From assembly GCA_001603765.1 (NCBI GenBank), contig LUZV01000078.1, positions 1-8,624 on the forward strand: a stretch of 8,624 nt of DNA, in the 5' to 3' direction. Within the stretch, counting starts at the first letter, position 1. Each line of letters starts with the position of its first letter. This document shows positions 1 to 5,543 of the stretch, piece after piece. A program made the position numbers and the translations under genes. The stretch is from Anaerolineales bacterium Chloro_02. GTDB taxonomy: Bacteria > Chloroflexota > Anaerolineae > Anaerolineales > Anaerolineaceae. The notes under the pieces are model-generated. The model searched no databases. It was not told where the DNA came from and was given only the letters and a program-made list of their open reading frames with translations.

Positions 1-36
1 TCCCTCTACTGGAACATTTAAACGCCCATCAACGTT

Positions 37-42
37 TATACT
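37..42 (+). promoter_or_regulatory. Possible -10 element for the lipoprotein gene
   Basis: TATACT matches the sigma70 -10 consensus at five of six bases and lies 54 nt before the lipoprotein ATG. No convincing -35 hexamer sits 16-18 nt upstream, and the window begins only 36 nt before it, so this is a weak call based on one half-site. Confidence 0.25.
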
Positions 43-95
43 TAACACAGGACAAGTAGTTCATCATTGAATGTTGCCCTAGAAATTGAGGAAAA

Positions 96-1013
96 ATGAA
101 AAGATTAATATTTGCAATTTTGCTTTTAGGGTTGATGGCTGGCTGCAGCTTTCCGCAGGCGACCATATCACCCTCTGATTCGCAGACACAGATCGCGCTA
201 TTTGCGCAGGCAACCCTGACCAAAGCCGCTGTCGAAGCCCAGGCGCAGCAAACCGCGACAGCCGCTGTTGCTCAACCGACCCACACTGAAACCAGCGCCC
301 CAACCGCCACTGCTGTTCCACCTACCGCCACCGCGCAGCCCACCATTCCCCCGATCATTTTGGTCACGCCTATTCAACCTCTTACTCCAATAGCGCCCAC
401 AACCGCGCCCGGTCAGGCGACCCGCATTAGTTTTGCCCTTGGTACAACTAACGCTTCTTCTGAAGGTCAACTGGCAGCAAACACCACCAAGCGCTTTGTC
501 TTTACGGCGGATAAAAATCAACTGATGGATATTTCTCTCAGCAGTGGCAGCACTGCCTACATCGCCATCACAAGCCCCAGCGGCAAAAAACTGGTTACGT
601 TTGACCAGGGATGGACCTGGTATCGGGATTACATCTCCGAGAAGGGTGATTGGTATATCGATATCAAAGCCGGCGCCTACGACACCAGCTATTCCCTCTA
701 CCTGGCAATCCCACAGCGCCTGACGTTTGCTTCCGGCACTTCGAGCCTGACGGCAAAAGCGACCATTCCAGCGGGCAGAGTGCACAATTTCATCGCCTGG
801 GCGAATAAAGGGCAGACCATCAAAGTTAGTGTCGAACCTGGAACGAACTTCAAACTTTCAATTTGGAATGTCAGCGGAACGGTCATTCTTTCTGGAATGG
901 GTGATTCAAGCTCCTATGAGGGTGTGCTCCCGGAAGCTGGAGATTACTTCATCAATGTAACATCCGGAGCAGCCAGCTCCACGCAAATCACTCTGAATCT
1001 GTCCATCAAGTAA
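96..1013 (+). CDS. Secreted lipoprotein with Thr/Pro-rich stalk and two PPC-like beta-sandwich domains
   Basis: The 305-residue product starts with a basic residue pair, a hydrophobic helix and a lipobox-like LMAGC with Cys17. It should therefore be exported, lipid-modified at Cys17 and anchored on the outer face of the membrane. Residues 18 to about 108 are low in complexity and rich in Ala, Thr, Pro and Gln, typical of a flexible stalk. The rest splits into two tandem units of 98 residues, 110-207 and 208-305. Each opens with a similar motif (RISFALGT and RLTFASGT), carries Gly/Ser-rich strands, and has an aromatic 'GDWYIDI' or 'GDYFINV' motif near its end. This resembles the bacterial pre-peptidase C-terminal (PPC-like) beta-sandwich, but no enzyme domain is present. 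GAGGA lies 3 nt before the ATG. The role is unknown; surface binding or envelope stabilisation is a guess. It is transcribed alone and converges on the phosphatase gene. Confidence 0.85.
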   Translation: MKRLIFAILLLGLMAGCSFPQATISPSDSQTQIALFAQATLTKAAVEAQAQQTATAAVAQPTHTETSAPTATAVPPTATAQPTIPPIILVTPIQPLTPIAPTTAPGQATRISFALGTTNASSEGQLAANTTKRFVFTADKNQLMDISLSSGSTAYIAITSPSGKKLVTFDQGWTWYRDYISEKGDWYIDIKAGAYDTSYSLYLAIPQRLTFASGTSSLTAKATIPAGRVHNFIAWANKGQTIKVSVEPGTNFKLSIWNVSGTVILSGMGDSSSYEGVLPEAGDYFINVTSGAASSTQITLNLSIK

Positions 1014-1025
1014 CTTTAATTTACC

Positions 1026-1059
1026 TAATAAAAGCCCTGGCGCCCCAGGGCTTTTATTA
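1026..1059. terminator. Bidirectional rho-independent terminator
   Basis: A perfect 15-bp inverted repeat (1026-1040 with 1045-1059) encloses the 4-nt loop CGCC. The arms hold a GC-rich core (GCCCTGG/CCAGGGC) flanked by AAAA/TTTT, so each strand ends its hairpin with a U-rich run. It lies between the convergent lipoprotein and phosphatase genes and can serve both. The phosphatase stop codon (TAA on the minus strand, 1057-1059) is inside the outer arm. Confidence 0.93.
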
Positions 1060-1896
1060 TCTCTGCTGTTGCCGGTGGGCGAAAACGTATTGCTGCTGAA
1101 ATTGAGTTTCAACGGCAAAGGGAATAAAGCGCCGAACCCACTCAATTGAAGCCGCGCCTGAAAGCCCCAGCAAGTCCTGCGCAAGGCAAGCCGCAAAAAT
1201 CCCTGTGCGTCCGATCCCGGCATGACAGTGAATGACAACGTTTTTCCCTTGTTGGATGAGCTCCTCAGCCCGGGATAACGATGCGTCCCATGTGCCGTAA
1301 GGAGGCGCTGAAAAATCAGGGACTGGATCGTAAATCACTTCTATCCCCATTTGTTCATAGATCGGAAGCAATTCTCTGCCGCTGTGCCGCACGTGTTCTT
1401 CGACAGAATTTAACACAACCGCGGCATCAATTTTTGCCTCTTTGTAGAGCTCTAAAACCTGATCATCCGGGTCAAACATCTTGCTGCCGGGAGTTGGCGA
1501 GCGGAAAACCCGCCCCGGTTGCCCAAATGGCAGCTCCGTGAAGAGCGTGGGTTTGGGTTGGACCAACTCATCCGGCAAATCGACATCACCGTTAGGTAGA
1601 AGCCCAAGCTGATAGATTTTGCGCACAGCCGCCACCGGCAGCCGTCCATAAAGGTGCGGAAAAGGCATCTCTCCGCCTTCAAGGTTCTCATAAATCAGCT
1701 CAGCGTTCGTCAATTGCGGGTCAATTTCGAGCACAATCAACTGCGGTGTGCCGCGAAAGAATCGGTTAGCAGTAGACTTGATCTGATAATGGTCGGAGCA
1801 GTGGATAAAGCCGTCCTTTTCGAACATTACGGGTGTGTACACCCCTTCAATTTGAGCTTTTTGCCATTCTGGCTGTGTGGTCAGGTGATAGATCAT
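1057..1896 (-). CDS. DUF952 domain fused to a dual-specificity/tyrosine phosphatase domain
   Basis: The product is 279 residues with two parts. Residues 1 to about 100 are a DUF952 domain (COG3502 type): the IYHLTT start, DGFIHCS at 28-34, TANRFFRG, and FPHLYGRLP at 79-87. DUF952 has no established function. Residues from about 125 to 279 are a cysteine-dependent protein phosphatase of the dual-specificity/CDC14-like group. The P-loop HCHAGIGRTG at 223-232 holds the nucleophile Cys224 and Arg230, and Asp194 in PVPDF is the likely general acid. The substrate is unknown and could be a phosphoprotein or a small phosphorylated molecule. I placed the start at 1896 because GAGG lies 6 nt upstream, DUF952 homologues begin at this Met, and a good promoter lies between this ATG and the longer possible start at 1968. 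No signal peptide is seen, so it should be cytoplasmic. It is a single-gene unit, divergent from the ferredoxin gene. Confidence 0.9.
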   Translation of the reverse strand: MIYHLTTQPEWQKAQIEGVYTPVMFEKDGFIHCSDHYQIKSTANRFFRGTPQLIVLEIDPQLTNAELIYENLEGGEMPFPHLYGRLPVAAVRKIYQLGLLPNGDVDLPDELVQPKPTLFTELPFGQPGRVFRSPTPGSKMFDPDDQVLELYKEAKIDAAVVLNSVEEHVRHSGRELLPIYEQMGIEVIYDPVPDFSAPPYGTWDASLSRAEELIQQGKNVVIHCHAGIGRTGIFAACLAQDLLGLSGAASIEWVRRFIPFAVETQFQQQYVFAHRQQQR

Positions 1897-1902
1897 AATA
1901 AA

Positions 1903-1906
1903 CCTC
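1903..1906 (-). promoter_or_regulatory. Ribosome binding site that sets the DUF952-phosphatase start
   Basis: GAGG on the minus strand, followed by TTTATT and then ATG at 1896. The 6-nt spacing is close to ideal and favours this start over the in-frame codon 72 nt upstream. Confidence 0.7.
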
Positions 1907-1923
1907 AAAAAATAAGTTGGATA

Positions 1924-1953
1924 ACTATAACTCATCTTTACCCAGAGCGGCAA
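1924..1953 (-). promoter_or_regulatory. Sigma70-like promoter of the DUF952-phosphatase gene
   Basis: On the minus strand, TTGCCG (1948-1953) is a 4/6 match to the -35 box and TATAGT (1924-1929) a 5/6 match to the -10 box, with an 18-nt spacer. Transcription would start near 1917, giving a leader of about 20 nt before the ATG at 1896. This is a motif-based inference. Confidence 0.5.
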
Positions 1954-2059
1954 ATCCAGTAACGTCATTCCAGTTGAAACCCATCAGCGCCATTCCTGCT
2001 CATAAATCCAGGCGAGATGAAACACGGGCAAAAAAACTGCCGATCAAAATTGTGTTGCG

Positions 2060-2068
2060 TGATATACT
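2060..2068 (+). promoter_or_regulatory. Extended -10 promoter of the tandem ferredoxin gene
   Basis: TGATATACT fits the extended -10 pattern TGnTATAAT with one mismatch, a class that can work without a good -35 box; none is seen here. It would give a leader of roughly 50 nt before the ATG at 2128. Confidence 0.45.
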
Positions 2069-2127
2069 TATCGCGTGAGGTTTCGGGCTGGAATTTTGGT
2101 CTGAAAACCTGTGTGAGGAGAAGTTTG

Positions 2128-2592
2128 ATGCGAGTTTATGTCGATCCCGAGCTTTGTATTGGCTGTGGGATTTGCGAGGGCGAAGCCCCCGCTGTTTTCA
2201 GCCTTGCTGCCAGTTCTGTGGCGGAGGTAGTTATGGACCCCGTGGAGGCAGATCACGAAGAAGCTGCCCTTTTGGCGCTAAAGGATTGCCCCGAAAACGC
2301 CATTAGTGTTATAGAATCAGAAACTACAGCGTCACCTGCAGCGGATAGCGCCGATGATGCTGAGGAATCACCAACCGATTATATTCTTGAAAGGAAAAAA
2401 GAAATGAAAGCTATTGTTGATCAGGATCTCTGCATTGGCTGCGGCATCTGTGAAGGAATCGTACCCGAGGTTTTCAGCCTCCAGAATGAGCCCTACGCGG
2501 AAGTTTTGCTGGACCCGATCCCCGAAGAGTTTCAGGATGCCACCCGCGAAGCCGCGGAAGAATGCCCTGAAAGCGCAATCAGCATCGAGTAG
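2128..2592 (+). CDS. Tandem double ferredoxin (two single [4Fe-4S] modules)
   Basis: The 154-residue product is two ferredoxin modules of about 62 residues joined by an acidic Ala/Ser/Asp/Glu linker (about 64-90). Module 1 has Cys10, Cys13, Cys16 and Cys54; module 2 has Cys102, Cys105, Cys108 and Cys146. Both follow CIGCGICEG...CP with identical spacing, so each should hold one [4Fe-4S] cluster. By eye the modules are about half identical (31 of 62 positions), which points to duplication and fusion. It probably acts as a small, acidic cytoplasmic electron carrier; its partners cannot be told from the neighbours. The start at 2128 has GAGGAG 7 nt upstream, and module 1 begins exactly there. 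An in-frame start at 2017 would add 37 residues unlike ferredoxin, so I rejected it. Met93 (2404-2406) has its own Shine-Dalgarno-like AGGA, so module 2 might also be made alone. Confidence 0.9.
   Translation: MRVYVDPELCIGCGICEGEAPAVFSLAASSVAEVVMDPVEADHEEAALLALKDCPENAISVIESETTASPAADSADDAEESPTDYILERKKEMKAIVDQDLCIGCGICEGIVPEVFSLQNEPYAEVLLDPIPEEFQDATREAAEECPESAISIE
2392..2406 (+). promoter_or_regulatory. Internal ribosome binding site and ATG for ferredoxin module 2
   Basis: AGGA (2392-2395) lies 8 nt before an in-frame ATG (2404-2406, Met93). That ATG sits exactly where a free-standing single-cluster ferredoxin would begin (MKAIVDQDLCIGCG). It may be a relic of a once separate second gene or a working internal start. 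Confidence 0.4.
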
Positions 2593-2609
2593 AGTTTAGC
2601 TCAACACAT

Positions 2610-2639
2610 AAACCGCCCCTTTTCATGGGGCGGTTTTTC
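2610..2639 (+). terminator. Rho-independent terminator of the ferredoxin gene
   Basis: AAACCGCCCC (2610-2619) pairs perfectly with GGGGCGGTTT (2627-2636) around a 7-nt loop, and the T-run continues past the stem. It begins 17 nt after the ferredoxin stop codon and is a textbook intrinsic terminator. Confidence 0.93.
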
Positions 2640-2883
2640 TTTATCCATCAAATGAGCGGGCAGGGATACAAAAAGCCTGATAAACAAGCCTTATCGATAA
2701 AACAGAAGTGAATTTTCAACCGGCATTTTGCGTTAGCGGCAAAGCCCGGTCAACGCGAGCGGAGAGCAGTAATATCATCACTAAGTTGCGATAAGGAACT
2801 ATCTTCGCCCTATATCTCGCCCCACACTGCCAGGCATACGGAGTAAAATTCAGGCAGGCGGTTTGGGGAGCCGCAAAGAAACG
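2640..2883. other. Intergenic leader region upstream of deoC
   Basis: This stretch holds no supportable gene. It presumably carries the deoC promoter, but no clean one is visible. The best candidates are TTGCGA (2786-2791) with TATATC (2811-2816) at a long 19-nt spacer, and an isolated TAAAAT (2844-2849). A perfect 10-bp palindrome lies at 2691-2700. A regulated promoter needing an activator would fit the weak boxes, but that is speculation. Confidence 0.4.
2691..2700. repeat. Perfect 10-bp palindrome upstream of deoC
   Basis: TTATCGATAA is fully self-complementary and lies about 200 nt before the deoC start in the only non-coding stretch that can hold its promoter. It could be an operator half-site or a chance occurrence; no second copy was seen in the window. 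Confidence 0.25.
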
Positions 2884-2895
2884 AAGGAGTTCATT

Positions 2896-3705
2896 ATGAC
2901 CACCAACAATTTCCAACCTGTTTATGCTTATCAAAAAACGCTTAAATCACATGGGCAAGCCCTGACGACCTATTTCGATAAAAAAGGTCGGGTGCAAAAG
3001 GTTGAGGCTCTCACCGATAACAGCGAAATTGACCATGTCATTCCTTTAGCCAGCATTATCGACCATACGGTGCTCAAACCGGACGCCACCGCGGAGCAGA
3101 TCGCGATCCTTTGCGAACAAGCCATGGAATACCATTTTGGCGCAGTGTGTGTCAACAGTTATTGGGTCGCCTATTGTAAAGCCGCGCTTGCCGGCTCAAA
3201 CGTCAAAGTTGGGGCTACCATCGGTTTTCCGCTCGGCGCCATGTCTACCAGCGCCAAGGTTTATGAAACCAAGCGCTCCATCAAAGACGGCGCGGTTGAG
3301 ATTGACATGGTGATAAACGTCGGCGAGTTGAAGTCGCGCAATCTGGCGGCTGTTGCTAACGATATCCGCGAGGTTGTGCGCGCGGCGCATAAGATGGGCG
3401 CGATTGTTAAAGTCATTCTCGAAACTTGCCTGCTAACCGATGAGGAAAAGGTTACCGCTTGCCTGCTGGCAAAAGAAGCTGGGGCAGACTTTGTGAAAAC
3501 ATCCACCGGTTTTTCTAGCGGCGGCGCGACGGTTGACGATGTGCGCCTGATGCGCAGCGTGGTTGGCCCGGAAATGGGTGTAAAGGCTTCCGGCGGGATC
3601 CGCAGCCTGGCAGACGCGCAGGCGATGATCGCGGCGGGCGCGACGCGCATCGGCACCAGCAGTGGAATAAAAATGGCTGAGGAGTTGGCAGCTCAGCAAG
3701 CCTGA
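2896..3705 (+). CDS. deoC: Deoxyribose-phosphate aldolase
   Basis: This class I aldolase reversibly cleaves 2-deoxy-D-ribose 5-phosphate into glyceraldehyde 3-phosphate and acetaldehyde in the cytoplasm, the last step of deoxynucleoside catabolism. The 269-residue product shows the DeoC signatures: DHTVLKPDAT at 56-65, EIDMVINVGE at 135-144 with the proton-relay Asp137, FVKTSTGF at 199-206 with the Schiff-base Lys201, and VKASGGIRS at 229-237 with the second catalytic Lys230. About 45 residues precede the conserved barrel, so it is longer than compact family members of roughly 220 residues. The start at 2896 is set by AAGGAG (2884-2889) 6 nt upstream. An upstream in-frame TTG at 2863 would put this site inside the gene. 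No other deo genes are adjacent and it is transcribed alone. Confidence 0.96.
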   Translation: MTTNNFQPVYAYQKTLKSHGQALTTYFDKKGRVQKVEALTDNSEIDHVIPLASIIDHTVLKPDATAEQIAILCEQAMEYHFGAVCVNSYWVAYCKAALAGSNVKVGATIGFPLGAMSTSAKVYETKRSIKDGAVEIDMVINVGELKSRNLAAVANDIREVVRAAHKMGAIVKVILETCLLTDEEKVTACLLAKEAGADFVKTSTGFSSGGATVDDVRLMRSVVGPEMGVKASGGIRSLADAQAMIAAGATRIGTSSGIKMAEELAAQQA

Positions 3706-3834
3706 TCTCTAACGAGGCTCTCAGTTTCACCTGATGGCTGGGTCTTAGGGGCAAACAGCTCTCTCGTGTGCGGGAGTTAGACGAGCACTTAACCAGCCCG
3801 CTTAGCGTTTTTCCACGTGAGCCTGATCAGATAA

Positions 3835-3877
3835 ACAAAGAAACCCTCTGACCGTTTGGGGCAGAGGGTTTCTTTGT
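3835..3877. terminator. Bidirectional terminator between deoC and the glp redox operon
   Basis: A perfect 16-bp inverted repeat (3835-3850 with 3862-3877) encloses an 11-nt loop. Its GC core is CCCTCTG/CAGAGGG. The T-rich flank is better read on the minus strand, where the stem ends in TTTCTTTGTTTAT. It lies 8 nt beyond the DUF1667 stop and about 130 nt after deoC, so it probably ends both convergent units. Confidence 0.85.
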
Positions 3878-3885
3878 GCTATCAA

Positions 3886-4254
3886 TCATTCCTTTTCAGG
3901 CATGTCGCGGCTGGCAATCACATCCACGCCTGTGCCGATGACATTCGGGATGATCACATCCTCCGCCTTGATGGGCGCCTTCACCTCAACCGCCCGGATG
4001 GCGCTGAGCACATCGCCAATCCGCCGCTTGGGAATGCTTCCCTTGGTGTAAACCGGCAAAAGCGGATGTAAACCACCCAGCACCTTAACCGTGCTGGCAA
4101 CCATGCGCTGCGGAGCGGTGGCTTCCTGGCGACCGTAAGTTTCACCGCGCCGGCAGCGGTGCCCCAACACCTTGACCACCTCTTCACCTTCCATGCGAAC
4201 AATCAACTTGCAGCCCATCGGGCAAGCAGTACAGATAAAGTTCTTTTCTTCCAT
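3886..4254 (-). CDS. DUF1667 family Cys-rich protein, third gene of the glp redox operon
   Basis: The 122-residue product belongs to the DUF1667 family (COG3862). An N-terminal cluster, FICTACPMGC with Cys8, Cys11 and Cys15, plus Cys34 in GHRCRRGETYG, gives four potential metal or Fe-S ligands. The conserved TVKVLGG...LPVYTKG...IPK segment follows. The family is known mainly from its place beside a GlpA/GlpO-like flavoprotein and a second FAD oxidoreductase in anaerobes, as here. It may supply an electron-transfer centre or assembly function to that complex; this is inferred from context, not demonstrated. Its ATG lies 2 nt after the upstream TAG. GGAGG (4262-4266) inside the upstream gene, 7 nt before the ATG, implies translational coupling. 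No signal peptide or membrane segment is seen. Confidence 0.9.
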   Translation of the reverse strand: MEEKNFICTACPMGCKLIVRMEGEEVVKVLGHRCRRGETYGRQEATAPQRMVASTVKVLGGLHPLLPVYTKGSIPKRRIGDVLSAIRAVEVKAPIKAEDVIIPNVIGTGVDVIASRDMPEKE

Positions 4255-4256
4255 AG

Positions 4257-5543
4257 CTATGCCTCCGCCTTGGGGTACACATCCACCGTCAGGCTAATTG
4301 CTTCCCGCACAGCATCCGCCATTGACGGTTTGAGCAGGATCGTGACCATCTCACCGGGGCGGGCATAGCGCTCAGAGCGGCGCACAATGCTCTTGTTTTC
4401 ATCGCGCACCTCCAGCCAGACGTCCTCTTCGATCGGTTTGGTCACCCGCAGTTGAAGCTGAACGTCGCCGCGTTGTAGTGCTCTTCGGTCGAGCTTGTGA
4501 GGAACCACGTAGCGCACATTCCTCCCCGCTTTGACCGGAATGTAGTCGACTTCGGACTGGCTTTCGGTTAGGGCGTACTTCGCGGCGTTCATGCCGGCAG
4601 TATCGCCCGCGATTGAAACATAATCCACCAGATCGTATACATGCACCACGTTCCCCGCGGCAAAGATACCCGGCACGTTGGTCTGAAAGCGTTCATCCAC
4701 AAAAGGTCCGCCGGTAACGGGGTCCAGCAGCACGCCTGCCTTTTTGGAAAGCTCATTCTCGGGAATAAGCCCTACTGATAGCAGCAGCGTGTCGCACGGG
4801 ACGATCTCCTCAGTGCCGGGGATGAAATTCCAGCGTTCATCCACCGCCACCGACTCAATCGCCTCCACACGGTTTTTGCCGATCACGCGTTTGATGGTGT
4901 GCTGCAGCTGGAGCGGGATGTCCCAGTCCTGAAGGCACTGCACATAATTGCGGCTCAGCCCACTTAAGTAAGATTGAATTTCGAGCACGCGCGACACTTT
5001 CGCCCCCTCAAAAGTCAACCTGCGCGCCATGATCATTCCGATATCGCCCGAGCCGAGGATGACAAAGTTCTTACCGGGCATATAGCCTTCAACATTAACC
5101 CAGCGCTGCGCGGTGCCGGCTGTGTAGACTCCGTTGGGGCGCATACCTGGGATGCGGACCTGCGCCCGCGTGCGTTCGCGGCAGCCCATCGCCAGCACGA
5201 TCGCGCGCGCGTCCAGCGCGAAATAACCGTACTGCTGGCTGGAAAGAAACAGCCGCTTTTGCGGGGTCACATCCATCACCATCGTATCCAACAGAAATTC
5301 AACGCCAATGGCGCGGGCTTCGTTAATGTAGCGCTGAGCATATTCCGGACCAGGCAGGTCTTCTTTGAAAGTTTGCAGCCCAAAACCGTTGTGAATGCAC
5401 TGCAGCAAGATGCCCCCAAGCTCCACGTCGCGTTCAATCACCAGCACATCCCGCGCGCCGGCTTTTTTCGCCTCGATCGCGGCTGCCAGCCCACTGGGTC
5501 CAGCGCCAATGACAACAACGTCGTAAATATCTTTAATTAGCAC
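4257..5543 (-). CDS. FAD/NAD(P)-dependent oxidoreductase, second gene of the glp redox operon
   Basis: The 428-residue product is a two-dinucleotide-domain flavoprotein of the pyridine nucleotide-disulfide oxidoreductase superfamily. The FAD-binding Rossmann motif is GAGPSG at 13-18, followed by an acidic strand end (VIERD). The NAD(P)-binding motif is GSGDIG at 164-169. The second FAD contact is GIFAAGN at 292-298. The LLQCIHNGFGL segment (Cys49) and MGCRERTR (Cys121) are typical of the subgroup that accompanies GlpA/GlpO-like dehydrogenases. No CxxC disulfide of thioredoxin reductase type is present. It probably exchanges electrons between the first-gene dehydrogenase and NAD(P) or another carrier; the exact acceptor is not readable from sequence. 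The start is a GTG at 5543 overlapping the upstream gene by 11 nt, supported by GGAGGT 5 nt upstream. A C-terminal region of about 90 residues lies beyond the flavin domain. Confidence 0.9.
   Translation of the reverse strand: MLIKDIYDVVVIGAGPSGLAAAIEAKKAGARDVLVIERDVELGGILLQCIHNGFGLQTFKEDLPGPEYAQRYINEARAIGVEFLLDTMVMDVTPQKRLFLSSQQYGYFALDARAIVLAMGCRERTRAQVRIPGMRPNGVYTAGTAQRWVNVEGYMPGKNFVILGSGDIGMIMARRLTFEGAKVSRVLEIQSYLSGLSRNYVQCLQDWDIPLQLQHTIKRVIGKNRVEAIESVAVDERWNFIPGTEEIVPCDTLLLSVGLIPENELSKKAGVLLDPVTGGPFVDERFQTNVPGIFAAGNVVHVYDLVDYVSIAGDTAGMNAAKYALTESQSEVDYIPVKAGRNVRYVVPHKLDRRALQRGDVQLQLRVTKPIEEDVWLEVRDENKSIVRRSERYARPGEMVTILLKPSMADAVREAISLTVDVYPKAEA

Noticed and set aside
198..785. 195-codon open frame on the minus strand opposite the lipoprotein gene
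   Set aside because: It is a mirror of the repetitive Thr/Pro/Ala coding stretch. It is Arg/Gly-rich with no recognisable domain, while the opposite strand has a clear lipoprotein.
1897..1968. Longer N-terminus for the DUF952-phosphatase protein
   Set aside because: The predicted -35 and -10 boxes (1924-1953) lie inside this stretch, and the ATG at 1896 has a well-spaced GAGG and matches the family start.
2017..2127. Upstream in-frame start adding 37 residues to the ferredoxin
   Set aside because: The added residues do not resemble ferredoxin, the probable promoter at 2060-2068 lies inside them, and the ATG at 2128 has an excellent ribosome site.
2674..3840. Similar short sequences flanking deoC: AGCCTGATAAACAAG at 2674-2688 and a version with insertions starting at 3820
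   Set aside because: I considered them as target-site or attachment repeats, but they are short, imperfect and partly inside a terminator arm. The deoC gene between them shows no sign of transfer, so chance is more likely.
4974..5540. 188-codon open frame on the plus strand opposite the FAD oxidoreductase
   Set aside because: It is antisense to well-conserved Rossmann motifs and has no domain of its own. The His/Arg/Ala-rich composition is typical of a shadow frame in a GC-rich gene.
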